A DNA stretch of 64,000 nt. It comes from Arhodomonas sp052060015 (GTDB lineage Bacteria; Pseudomonadota; Gammaproteobacteria; Nitrococcales; Nitrococcaceae). Below the pieces are notes generated by a model. The model made no database searches, was not told the origin of the DNA, and saw only the letters and a program-made list of their open reading frames with translations. The translations under genes and the position numbers were made by a program. Location: positions 124,001-188,000 of the forward strand of contig NZ_JBPODZ010000007.1 in NCBI RefSeq assembly GCF_052060015.1. The letters are read 5' to 3'. Below, piece by piece: positions 34,672 through 42,450 of this stretch. Position 1 is the first letter of the stretch. Each line of letters opens with the position of its first letter.

Positions 34672-35100
34672 TCACTGTTCATTCCCGCGCTCGCGGAGGC
34701 GGGCGTGCAGGGTCGGTGGCAGTTCAGTGGCCCGCGGGTGGGGATCGAATCGGTACCAGCCCAGCCCGACCTCCCCGGCGATGCGCTCGTCGCCGTCGCG
34801 GACGACCCGGTAGGCGAGCCGGACCCGTTCGGCCCCCGCCTCCACGACGTCGATCTCGAAGTCGATGACATCGCCGAGCAGGGTGGGCCGCGCGAAGCGG
34901 CACTCCAGGTTGGTGATTCGGGGTGCCTCGCGCCGTTCTCGCAGCAGGGCGGCCTCCGTGCCCGCGTCGGCGAGCTCGGTGATCCAGGCGGTGATGATCT
35001 CCTCCAGCATCTCGAAGTAGCGGGGATAGAACACGATCCCCGCGGGATCGCAGTGCTGGAAGCCCACTTCCCGGCTCGTTCGGTGGGCCGGCGCGCTCAT
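34672..35100 (-). CDS. 4-Hydroxybenzoyl-CoA thioesterase-like hotdog protein
   Basis: 142 residues. VGFQHCDPAGIVFYPRYFEMLEE is the classic 4HBT motif with the catalytic aspartate (CDPAGIVFYPRY). The protein is the length of single-domain 4HBT enzymes, which cleave aryl-CoA esters in the cytosol. In this operon it may act as a safety valve that frees CoA from dead-end aromatic or alicyclic thioesters. It overlaps the upstream acyl-CoA dehydrogenase gene by 4 bases and precedes ridA by 19, so it is embedded in the minus-strand catabolic operon. Confidence 0.83.
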   Translation of the reverse strand: MSAPAHRTSREVGFQHCDPAGIVFYPRYFEMLEEIITAWITELADAGTEAALLRERREAPRITNLECRFARPTLLGDVIDFEIDVVEAGAERVRLAYRVVRDGDERIAGEVGLGWYRFDPHPRATELPPTLHARLRERGNEQ

Positions 35101-36272
35101 GCCCCTTCCCCCCCTCCGGCGTGATGGGCGGCCAGGACCTGGCGGGCGATGACCTGCTGCTGGATCTCCGAGGCCCCCTCGTAGATGCGCAGGGCCCGGA
35201 TGTCCCGGTAGAGGCGCTCCACCGGCACGCCGGCGGTCACGCCGAGGCCGCCGTGCAGCTGCACCGCCGCGTCGATCACCTGCTGGGCCTGCTCGGTGGC
35301 GTGGAGCTTGGCCATGGAGGCCTCGCGGGTGACCCGCTCGGCCTGGCAGTCCTTGGCCCAGGCGGCGCGATAGACGAGCAGGGCGCTGGCATCCACGGCC
35401 AGGGCCATGTCCGCGAGCCTGACCTGGGTGAGCTGCATGTCCGCGAGGGGGGCGCCGAAGAGCTCCCGCCGGGTGGTGTGGGCAAGGGCCTCGTCCAGGG
35501 CACGGCGCGCGAAACCCAGCGCCGCCGCGCCCACCGTTGCACGGAATACGTCCAGGGTCGCCATGGCGATGCGGAAGCCCTTGCCGGGTTCGCCGAGGCG
35601 GTAGGATGCCGGGATGCGGCAGCCCTCGAAACGCAGCGCGCCCAGCGGGTGCGGCGCCATGAGATCGATGCGCTCGGGCACCGAGAAGCCGGGGGTGTCC
35701 GCCGGTACCACAAAGGCGGACAGCCCCTTCGCGCCCGGTCCCTCGCCGGTGCGGGCGAACACGGTGTAGACATCGGCGATACCGCCGTTGGAGATCCACG
35801 TCTTGGTGCCGTCGAGGATGTACTCGTCGCCCTCGCGCCGGGCGGTGGTGGCCAGGGCGCTCACGTCCGAGCCGGCCTCCGGCTCGGACAGTGCGAACGC
35901 GGCGATGGCCCGCCCCTCCCGCACCGGCGGGAGCCAGCGGCCGCGTTGTTCCGGCGTGCCGAACAGCGAGATCGGCCCGGTGCCGAGCCCCTGCATGGCG
36001 AAGGCGAAGTCCGCCAGCCCGTCGTGCCGGGCCAGGGTCTCGCGGGTCAGACACAGGGTACGCGCGTCCAGGCGTTCGCTCTCACCCTCGGCGACACAGG
36101 GGGCGAGCCAGCCATCGGCGCCGAGCCGCCGGACCAGCCCCCGGCAGGTGGCGTCCACGTTGGACTCGTCGAGCCCCGTGAGGGCGGCCGCGGCCCAGGC
36201 GTCCAGGCGCTCGGCATGCTCGCGGTGGGCGCGCTCGAAGAACGGCCAGTCCAGGAACGTGCGATCGCTCAT
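35097..36272 (-). CDS. Acyl-CoA dehydrogenase of the 2-aminobenzoyl-CoA cluster
   Basis: 391 residues with the three-domain acyl-CoA dehydrogenase fold. FALSEPEAGSDVSALATTA binds flavin and substrate, KTWISNGGIADVY follows, and the C-terminal QLHGGLGVTAGVPVERLYRDIRALRIYEGASEIQ carries the catalytic glutamate of YEGAS and the FAD-binding segment. It oxidises an acyl-CoA to a 2-enoyl-CoA, passing electrons to ETF. Here the likely substrate is an alicyclic or ring-opened CoA ester downstream of the monooxygenase/reductase. The gene sits two bases after the enoyl-CoA hydratase gene and overlaps the thioesterase gene. Confidence 0.88.
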   Translation of the reverse strand: MSDRTFLDWPFFERAHREHAERLDAWAAAALTGLDESNVDATCRGLVRRLGADGWLAPCVAEGESERLDARTLCLTRETLARHDGLADFAFAMQGLGTGPISLFGTPEQRGRWLPPVREGRAIAAFALSEPEAGSDVSALATTARREGDEYILDGTKTWISNGGIADVYTVFARTGEGPGAKGLSAFVVPADTPGFSVPERIDLMAPHPLGALRFEGCRIPASYRLGEPGKGFRIAMATLDVFRATVGAAALGFARRALDEALAHTTRRELFGAPLADMQLTQVRLADMALAVDASALLVYRAAWAKDCQAERVTREASMAKLHATEQAQQVIDAAVQLHGGLGVTAGVPVERLYRDIRALRIYEGASEIQQQVIARQVLAAHHAGGGEGA

Positions 36273-36273
36273 G

Positions 36274-37083
36274 TCAGTTGCCCTCGAACTCGGGCTGCTG
36301 CTTGGCAACGAAGGCCCGGTAGGCCCGGCGGAAGTCCTCGCTCTGCATGCAGATCGCCTGGGCCTGGGCCTCGGACTCGATGGCCTGGTCCAGGCCCATG
36401 TTCCACTCCTGGTTGAGCATGGTCTTGGTGATCCCGTGGGCGAAGTTCGGGCCGGCGACCAGTTGATCCGCCATGGCCAGGGCGTCGTCGAGGAGCGCGT
36501 CGGGCTCGCAGAGGCGGTTGTAGAAGCCCCAGCGCTCGCCCTCCTCGGCGCGCATACTGCGTCCGGTGAACAGCAGCTCGGAGGCGCGGCCCTGGCCGAT
36601 GATGCGCGGGAGGATGGCGCAGGCGCCCATATCGCAGCCGGCGAGGCCTACCCGTGTGAACAGATAGGCGACCTTCGCCCGCGGCGTGCCGTAGCGGATG
36701 TCGGCGGCCATGGCGATGGCGGCACCGGCGCCGGCGCAGACGCCATCGATGGCGGCGACGATGGGCTGCGGGCAGGCGCGCATCGCCTTGACCAAGTCAC
36801 CGGTCATGCGGGTGAAGGCGAGCAGGCCCTTCATATCGCGTTCGGTGAGCGGGCCGATGATCTCGTGGACGTCGCCGCCGGAGCAGAAGTTGCCGCCAGC
36901 GCCCTGGACCACCACCGCCTTGACCCCGTCGACATAGACCAGCTCGCGGAAGGTATCCCGCAGCTCGGCGTAGGAGTCGAAGGTCAGGGGGTTCTTGCGC
37001 TCCGGCCGGTCGAGGGTGACGAGTGCCGTCTCACCGCGCATCTCCCAGCGGAAGTGCTCGGGCTGGTAATTGTTGGGGTCCAT
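36274..37083 (-). CDS. Enoyl-CoA hydratase/isomerase family protein
   Basis: 269 residues of the crotonase fold. The CoA-binding and oxyanion segments are NFCSGGDVHEII and IDGVCAGAGAAIAMAADIRYG; the glutamate positions are VHEII in the first and AGCDMGACAILPRIIG in the second, where D and A replace the usual catalytic glutamates. This suggests a ring-opening hydrolase, isomerase or hydratase variant rather than classical crotonase. It belongs to the operon that follows 2-aminobenzoyl-CoA dearomatisation. The next gene starts two bases after its stop. Confidence 0.85.
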   Translation of the reverse strand: MDPNNYQPEHFRWEMRGETALVTLDRPERKNPLTFDSYAELRDTFRELVYVDGVKAVVVQGAGGNFCSGGDVHEIIGPLTERDMKGLLAFTRMTGDLVKAMRACPQPIVAAIDGVCAGAGAAIAMAADIRYGTPRAKVAYLFTRVGLAGCDMGACAILPRIIGQGRASELLFTGRSMRAEEGERWGFYNRLCEPDALLDDALAMADQLVAGPNFAHGITKTMLNQEWNMGLDQAIESEAQAQAICMQSEDFRRAYRAFVAKQQPEFEGN

Positions 37084-37110
37084 GTTCGCGTTCTCCTGTG
37101 CCTCGATTGG

Positions 37111-37869
37111 TTACATCACCTCGCCGCCGGAGACCGAGATCGCCTGACCGGTGACCGCCGCGGTGTTGGGCCGGCACAGCCAGGAGACCGTTTCCGCCAC
37201 CTCCTCGGGCCGTACCAGCCGGCGTTGGGGGTTGACCTTCACGAACTCCTGCAGTGCCTCCTCGCGGGAGCGCCCGGTCTTCGCGGTGATGGTGTCCAAC
37301 GCATTCGATACCAGCTCGGTGTCCGTGTAGCCGGGGCAGACCGCGTTCACCGTGATAGGCTCCCGGGCGAGCTCCAGGGCCACCGCCCGGGTCAGGCCAA
37401 TGACGCCGTGCTTGGCGGCGCAATAGCCGGCCACATAGGCATAGCCCTTCAGCCCGGCGGTGCTCGCCACATTGACGATCCGCCCGCCACCGACGGCCCG
37501 CATGTCTGTCAGTGCGACCTGCATGCAGTGGAAGACGCCGGAGAGGTTGACCTCGAGCATGGACTGCCAGTCCCCGGCCTCGATGCGGTCGAAGGGCGCC
37601 GTTTTCGCCGCGCCGGCGTTGTTCACCAGCACCCCCACCGGTCCGTGCACCGCCCGGGCCTCCTCGAAGGCGCGGCCCACTGACCCGGCATCGGTGACGT
37701 CGGCGGTGACGGCGTTCGCACCCTCGAGCCGGGCGGCCAGTGCCTCCAGCGGGGCGGAACGCCGGCCGACCACGGTGACGTTCATCCCCTCGGCGGCGAG
37801 GCGTTCGGCGACGGCGGCACCGATGCCGGTGCCGCCGCCGGTGATCAGGGCGTGACGGGGGGTGCTCAT
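37111..37869 (-). CDS. SDR family 3-hydroxyacyl-CoA dehydrogenase-like oxidoreductase
   Basis: 252 residues of classical SDR: TGGGTGIGAAVAE nucleotide loop, NNAGAAKT, catalytic serine in VASTAGLKG and YCAAK (Y-x3-K), then PGYTDTELV. The family contains 3-hydroxyacyl-CoA and 3-oxoacyl reductases, and in this operon (hydratase and dehydrogenase beside it) oxidation of a hydroxyacyl-CoA to a 3-oxoacyl-CoA is the most likely job. ATG 37869 overlaps the stop of the upstream thioesterase gene by four bases; the frame stays open further upstream but without SDR homology. Confidence 0.86.
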   Translation of the reverse strand: MSTPRHALITGGGTGIGAAVAERLAAEGMNVTVVGRRSAPLEALAARLEGANAVTADVTDAGSVGRAFEEARAVHGPVGVLVNNAGAAKTAPFDRIEAGDWQSMLEVNLSGVFHCMQVALTDMRAVGGGRIVNVASTAGLKGYAYVAGYCAAKHGVIGLTRAVALELAREPITVNAVCPGYTDTELVSNALDTITAKTGRSREEALQEFVKVNPQRRLVRPEEVAETVSWLCRPNTAAVTGQAISVSGGEVM

Positions 37870-38324
37870 CGCGGTGCTCCTTCTCCGGTGTTTTCCAGTC
37901 CGGCCTCGACGTCTGCCAGCCACTCCGCCATGCGCCCGCGCAGGTCCTCGGGTATGGGGCGGCTGGTGAGCCGGCCCCGGTCGTTGGCGACCCATACCAA
38001 GGTCACCCGGGCGTCCATTCGCGGCGCCCCGTCGCAGCAGGCCGTGACGTGGAAGCCGAGCGAGGAGTGGCCGAGGTGCAGCAGGCGCAGGCGCGCCTGG
38101 AGCGTCTCGCCCAGGGCGGCCGGGGTGGCGACGTCGAGATGCAACCGGGTGGTCGGGGTGCCCACGTCGCCGCTGATGTGCATCGCCCGGAACGAATAGC
38201 CGACTTGGGCGAACCACGCCTCGACGAGGCCGTTGACCACCTCCAGGTAGCGCCAGGTGTGCAGCGTCCCGGTGGCGTCGCACCATATCCCGGTGACGGG
38301 TACCGTTCTGCTCAGCTCCTTCAC
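37866..38324 (-). CDS. 4HBT-like hotdog thioesterase, first gene of the minus-strand catabolic operon
   Basis: 152 residues with a hotdog-fold pattern (VTGIWCDATGTLHTWRYLEVVNGLVEAWF, where the aspartate aligns with the 4HBT catalytic position). Several active-site details differ from the canonical DxxGxxxxxxY motif: here D-A-T-G-T-L-H. It is the first gene after the divergent promoter region shared with the fused monooxygenase/reductase. Second hotdog protein of the operon; why two are needed is not clear. It overlaps the SDR gene as ATGA. Confidence 0.75.
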   Translation of the reverse strand: MKELSRTVPVTGIWCDATGTLHTWRYLEVVNGLVEAWFAQVGYSFRAMHISGDVGTPTTRLHLDVATPAALGETLQARLRLLHLGHSSLGFHVTACCDGAPRMDARVTLVWVANDRGRLTSRPIPEDLRGRMAEWLADVEAGLENTGEGAPR

Positions 38325-38395
38325 CGCGGTCCTCCTCCGTCGTGCGTCCGCTGCCCCGGGATGGTGCGCTCAGGCTAGCGATCGCACCGATTTAA

Positions 38396-38415
38396 TTCAA
38401 GTATAAAATGTTTAC
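38396..38415 (+). promoter_or_regulatory. Candidate MarR-type operator in the divergent catabolic promoter region
   Basis: TTCAAGTATAAAATGTTTAC lies between the thioesterase operon and the monooxygenase/reductase gene. It matches the minus-strand site at 41533-41552 over TTnAnGTATAAAAnnTTTA (15 of 20). AGTATA at 38400-38405 reads TATACT on the minus strand and could be the -10 of the leftward operon. A perfect TTGACA (38451-38456) is the likely -35 for the rightward gene, whose -10 is weak. Confidence 0.45.
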
Positions 38416-38547
38416 CCGGGATGGAGTCTGTATTTGTTACGGGTAAGAAGTTGACACGTAAATTAACACCCCGGTAACCTGCCCGCTATGGGGTGTGCGA
38501 ATGGCACACCGGTCAGGATCACAGGGCAGACGCGCTGGAGGAGAGTC

Positions 38548-40914
38548 ATGAAGATCAGCATCGTGGGTGGCGGACCGGGTGGGCTGTACTTCGCCCTGCT
38601 CGCCAAGAAGCGCTGGCCGGACTGGGACATCACGGTCTACGAGCGCAACGCGCCGGACAGCACGTTCGGGTTCGGCGTGGTGTTCTCCGATGAAACCCTC
38701 GGTTTTCTCGACGACTACGACAACCCCTCCTACGAGGCCATCCGTCGTAGCTTTGCCTACTGGGACGACGTGCACGTGCACTACCAGGGGCAGGTCCTGA
38801 AGTCCGGCGGGAATGGCTTCTGCGGCTGCTCGCGGCTGACCCTGCTGCAGATCCTCCAGCAGCGTTGCCGCGAGCTCGGTGTGACCATGCACTTCAACAC
38901 CGAGATCGAGGACGAGGGCCAGTTCTCTGACAGCGACCTGATCGTCGCCGCCGATGGCATCAACAGCCGCATCCGCCAGAACCACGAGGACTGGTTCCAG
39001 CCGCAGTTCGACTGGCGGCGGAACTACTTCTGCTGGCTCGGCTCGAGCCGCGAGTTCGACGCCTTCAAGTACTTCTTCCAGGAGACCGAGCACGGCGTCG
39101 TCATCGCCCACTGCTACCAGTACGAGCCGGGCCGCAGCACCTGGGTGGTGGAGATGGCCCCGGAGACCTGGCAGGGCCTCGGCTTCGACCGGATGGCCGA
39201 GGACGAGTACACCCGGGTGCTCGAGGAGATCTTCGACGAGGAGCTCGACGGTCACCCGTTGATCGCCAACCGCTCCCTTTGGCGCCAGTTCCCCATGATC
39301 CGCAACCGTCGCTGGGTCAAGGACAACATCGTGTTGCTCGGCGATTCCCAGCACACCGCCCACTACTCCATCGGCTCGGGTACCAAGCTCGCTATGGAGA
39401 GCGCCATCGCGCTGTTCGAGGCGGTGGAGTCGCGGCCCACCGACGTGGACCAGGCGCTGGCGGAGTTCGAGGACAACCGCCGCACCGAGGTGGAGATCAC
39501 CCAGCACGCCGCGGATGTGTCGCTGTCCTGGTTCGAGAACATCAACCGCCACTGGGGCATGGATCCGGAGCCCTTCGCCTTCGCCCTCATGTCCCGGGCG
39601 AAGAAGCTCACCTACGAGAATCTCCAGCTGCGCGACCAGTCGTTCGTGGACCGCTGCAACGAGTGGTTCGTCCGCCGCGAGCGCGAGCGCGGCTTCGAAG
39701 TCGCCGACGACACCGCGCCGATGTTCACGCCGTTCCGGCTGCGCGGCATGACCGTGCCCAACCGGGTGGTGGTCTCACCCATGGCGCAATACATGGCCGA
39801 GGACGGGATGCCCAATGACTGGCACCTGGTGCACTACGGCAGCCGTGCCGTCGGCGGGGCGGGGTTGATGTATACCGAGATGACCTGCGTCTCCCCGGAT
39901 GCGCGCATCACCCCCGGGTGCACGGGGCTGTGGAACGAGGCCCAGCGCGACGCCTTCCGGCGCATCGTGGACTTCGTTCATCAACAGTCGGACACCCGCA
40001 TCTGCATGCAGCTCGGCCACTCCGGGCGCAAGGGCTCCACCCAGGTGGGCTGGCAGCGCATGGACCACCCGCTGCCCGAGGGCAACTGGCCCATCTACTC
40101 GGCCTCACCGATCCCCTACTTCGAGGGCGAGAGCCAAGTCCCCATCGAGATGAGCCGCGCGGACATGGACCGGGTGCGCGATGACTTCGTGCGCTCGGCG
40201 AAGCTCGCCGAGGAGGCCGGCTTCGACATGCTCGAGCTGCACATGGCCCACGGCTACCTGCTCGCGAGCTTCATCTCGCCGCTGACCAATCTGCGTGAGG
40301 ATGAATACGGCGGCAGCGTGGGGAACCGGCTGCGTTTCCCGCTGGAGGTCTTCGAGGCGGTGCGTGCGGTCTGGCCCGAGGACAAGCCCATGTCCGTGCG
40401 CATCTCCGCTACCGACTGGAAGGAGGGCGGGCTGTCCGACGAGGAGCTCAGCGTGGTGGCGCGGAGCTTCCGCGATGCCGGCGTGGACCTCATCGACGTC
40501 TCCGCCGGGCAGACGGTGCCGGATCAGAAGCCGGTCTACGGGCGTATGTTCCAGACCCCGTTCGCCGACAAGGTGCGCAACGAGACGGGGGTGGCCACCA
40601 TGGCCGTGGGCAACATCACCACGCCGGACCAGGTCAACACCATCCTGATGGCGGAGCGTGCCGACCTGGTGGCCCTGGCGCGACCGCATCTCTCGGACCC
40701 GTACTTCACCCTGCACGCAGGCGCCTGGTACCAGCAGCCGGACGTGGAATGGCACCGCGCCCACGGGGCCGGGCGCTTCCAGGCCTACCGCAACGCCGAG
40801 AAGGACCGCGAGGAGCTCACCGACCTGCGCATCCAGACCCGGCCACGCAGCCACGAGGTGGTCGAGGAGCCGGCGGGGTCCGGCGAGGGCAGGGGCACTG
40901 GCCGGGCGGCGTGA
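38548..40914 (+). CDS. abmA: 2-Aminobenzoyl-CoA (anthraniloyl-CoA) monooxygenase/reductase, fused FAD monooxygenase + OYE-type reductase
   Basis: 788 residues. The N-terminal half (1-390) is a group A flavin monooxygenase: GGGPGG near residue 9, a DG-type motif (VAADGINSR) and a GDSQHTAHYSIGSGTK flavin loop. From about residue 392 an old-yellow-enzyme-type FMN reductase follows (FRLRGMTVPNRVVVSPM, then HLVHYGSRAVGGAGL and HMAHGYLLASFISPLTNLR). This fusion is found in 2-aminobenzoyl-CoA monooxygenase/reductase and in enzymes labelled salicylyl-CoA 5-hydroxylase. It hydroxylates and then reduces the ring, giving a non-aromatic CoA ester without ring cleavage by a dioxygenase. GGAGGAGAG precedes the ATG; an earlier in-frame ATG lacks such a site. 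Confidence 0.87.
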   Translation: MKISIVGGGPGGLYFALLAKKRWPDWDITVYERNAPDSTFGFGVVFSDETLGFLDDYDNPSYEAIRRSFAYWDDVHVHYQGQVLKSGGNGFCGCSRLTLLQILQQRCRELGVTMHFNTEIEDEGQFSDSDLIVAADGINSRIRQNHEDWFQPQFDWRRNYFCWLGSSREFDAFKYFFQETEHGVVIAHCYQYEPGRSTWVVEMAPETWQGLGFDRMAEDEYTRVLEEIFDEELDGHPLIANRSLWRQFPMIRNRRWVKDNIVLLGDSQHTAHYSIGSGTKLAMESAIALFEAVESRPTDVDQALAEFEDNRRTEVEITQHAADVSLSWFENINRHWGMDPEPFAFALMSRAKKLTYENLQLRDQSFVDRCNEWFVRRERERGFEVADDTAPMFTPFRLRGMTVPNRVVVSPMAQYMAEDGMPNDWHLVHYGSRAVGGAGLMYTEMTCVSPDARITPGCTGLWNEAQRDAFRRIVDFVHQQSDTRICMQLGHSGRKGSTQVGWQRMDHPLPEGNWPIYSASPIPYFEGESQVPIEMSRADMDRVRDDFVRSAKLAEEAGFDMLELHMAHGYLLASFISPLTNLREDEYGGSVGNRLRFPLEVFEAVRAVWPEDKPMSVRISATDWKEGGLSDEELSVVARSFRDAGVDLIDVSAGQTVPDQKPVYGRMFQTPFADKVRNETGVATMAVGNITTPDQVNTILMAERADLVALARPHLSDPYFTLHAGAWYQQPDVEWHRAHGAGRFQAYRNAEKDREELTDLRIQTRPRSHEVVEEPAGSGEGRGTGRAA

Positions 40915-40918
40915 GCCG

Positions 40919-40949
40919 CCGGGGGCGCACCGTTCAGGTGCGCCCCCGG
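40919..40949. terminator. Strong hairpin between abmA-like gene and convergent marR
   Basis: CCGGGGGCGCACC (40919-40931) and GGTGCGCCCCCGG (40937-40949) are a perfect 13-bp stem with a GTTCA loop. It overlaps the marR stop codon. No T-run follows on either strand, so it is likely a bidirectional barrier or a 3' stabilising stem rather than a textbook intrinsic terminator. Confidence 0.6.
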
Positions 40950-41452
40950 GCGTCCAGGTGGTGGCGTACCCGGTCCAGGAGCTCGACGAGCTGGTCGAGT
41001 TCGCCGTCGTCGAGGATACCGAAGATCTCGTCGGACCAGGCCTCGTGGGCGCCGGCCATGGCCCGAAAGAGCTGCAGTCCCTGGTCGGTGAGGTAGACGT
41101 CGCTGACCCGGCGGTCCCGGTGGGAGGCCCGGCGGAGGAGGAGCCCGTCGGCCTCCATGCGGTCGAGCAACCGGGTGATATTGCCCTTGGAGGCGAGCAG
41201 CCGCTGGGCGAGCGCCGAGGTGCTCAGCCCGTCGGGGTGGACGTGATCCAGGTGGGCGAGCACGTCGAAGCGCGCCAGCGTGCTGTCGAAGTCGTCGCGG
41301 AAGAGGTCCGAGATCGCCTGTTCCACGCGCTTGGAGCACTTGATCAGGTGCAGCCAGGCACGCAGCGAGCGCTTGCTGTGCGGCAACATGTGGGCGTCCT
41401 GCGCATCCGTCGCCGGCACGTTTCGGGCGGGGCCTTCACCGGGCGGGGCCAT
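40934..41452 (-). CDS. MarR-family regulator of the 2-aminobenzoyl-CoA cluster
   Basis: 172 residues. A winged helix (about 60-135) shows STSALAQRLLASKGNITRLLDRMEADGLLLRR (recognition helix and wing) and DRRVSDVYLTDQG. The N-terminal 20 residues before MLPHSK may be an extension; ATG 41452 has AGGAGAGC upstream and is used. MarR proteins of CoA-thioester pathways usually repress until an aryl-CoA ligand binds. It is divergent from the isatin-hydrolase-like gene, with a perfect inverted repeat GATATCA-N10-TGATATC between them, and candidate sites recur at 38396 and 34240. Confidence 0.87.
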   Translation of the reverse strand: MAPPGEGPARNVPATDAQDAHMLPHSKRSLRAWLHLIKCSKRVEQAISDLFRDDFDSTLARFDVLAHLDHVHPDGLSTSALAQRLLASKGNITRLLDRMEADGLLLRRASHRDRRVSDVYLTDQGLQLFRAMAGAHEAWSDEIFGILDDGELDQLVELLDRVRHHLDARGRT

Positions 41453-41502
41453 CGTGCTCTCCTGGGCCTGGGTGTCAATGAGCGCATGATAACAGCGAAG
41501 CG

Positions 41503-41526
41503 GATATCAGCTGACGGGTTGATATC
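41503..41526. promoter_or_regulatory. Perfect inverted repeat GATATCA-N10-TGATATC, candidate MarR operator
   Basis: Seven-base perfect arms (41503-41509 and 41520-41526) stand 17 bases apart centre to centre in the divergent region between marR and the cyclase-family gene. This size and place suit an operator for the MarR dimer. Confidence 0.5.
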
Positions 41527-41532
41527 TCATAG

Positions 41533-41552
41533 CTAAATGTTTTATACGTAAA
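41533..41552 (-). promoter_or_regulatory. Second candidate MarR-type site before the cyclase-family gene
   Basis: Minus-strand TTTACGTATAAAACATTTAG resembles the site at 38396-38415 and, more weakly, 34240-34259. It lies 61 bases before the ATG at 41614 and 7 bases from the GATATCA repeat. Confidence 0.42.
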
Positions 41553-41613
41553 CGACGTTGCCGCCCACAGCGTGGCAATCTATCCAAGTGGATCCAATTT
41601 TCGGAGGAGAGGC

Positions 41614-42402
41614 ATGACCGCAAACAACACGCTCCAGCAGCTCGCCAGCGCCGTCGCCCAGGGCGGCGTGCGCATCGTCGACCTCAGCGTCACCTTGAGG
41701 CACGACACCCCCATCCTGCAGTTGCCCGAGCAGTTCAACCAGGGCTGGCCGTTCCGCAAGGAGGAGATCTCGCGCTACGACGAGCGCGGGCCGGCCTGGT
41801 ACTGGAACAACATCTCCTGCGGCGAGCACACCGGGACCCATTTCGATGCCCCCATCCACTGGGTCACCGGCAAGGACTTTGAGAACAACGCCACCGACAC
41901 CGTCGATCCGCAGCAGTTCGTCGCCCCGGCCTGTGTGATCGACTGCACCGCCTACGCCGCCGAGGACGAGGACTTCCTGCTCCAGCGCTCCCACGTGGAG
42001 GCCTGGGAGCGGGATCACGGTCGCATCCCCGCCGGCCACTGGGTACTGTTCCAGACCCGCTGGTCGGATCGCACCGATCCGGACGCCTTCCTCAACATGC
42101 GCGAGGACGGCGCCCATACCCCCGGTCCGAGCCACGAAGTGGTGAAGTTCCTCGCCGAGGAACGCGACGTGCTCGGCTTCGGCACCGAGACGGTGGGCAC
42201 CGACGCCGGCCAGGCCCCGCAGATGGACCCGCCGTTCCCGTGCCACAACGTTATGCACGGTACCAATAAGTTCGGCCTGGCGAGCCTGACCAACCTGGAT
42301 CAGCTGCCGCCCACGGGGGCGCTGATCGTGGCCGCGCCGCTGAAGATCGAGGAGGGCTCGGGCAGCCCCTGCCGGGTCATCGCCTTGGTCGGCGGCAACT
42401 AA
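41614..42402 (+). CDS. Cyclase-family metal hydrolase, isatin-hydrolase-like
   Basis: 262 residues. The metal-binding signature GEHTGTHFDAPIHW gives H72, H76, D78 and H82, the HxxxHxDxxxH pattern of PF04199. This family includes kynurenine formamidase KynB and manganese-dependent isatin hydrolase. Family members cleave cyclic amides or formamides. In this context opening of isatin (indole-2,3-dione) to isatinate is my favoured reaction. The next two genes encode an enzyme that could decarboxylate isatinate's 2-oxo acid group to 2-aminobenzoyl-CoA. CGGAGGAGAGG precedes the ATG. It heads a three-gene plus-strand operon. Confidence 0.8.
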   Translation: MTANNTLQQLASAVAQGGVRIVDLSVTLRHDTPILQLPEQFNQGWPFRKEEISRYDERGPAWYWNNISCGEHTGTHFDAPIHWVTGKDFENNATDTVDPQQFVAPACVIDCTAYAAEDEDFLLQRSHVEAWERDHGRIPAGHWVLFQTRWSDRTDPDAFLNMREDGAHTPGPSHEVVKFLAEERDVLGFGTETVGTDAGQAPQMDPPFPCHNVMHGTNKFGLASLTNLDQLPPTGALIVAAPLKIEEGSGSPCRVIALVGGN

Positions 42403-42450
42403 GAGAGGGCAGGGCCGGCGCCGCCGGCCATCGCCCCTGGAGGGAGAGCT

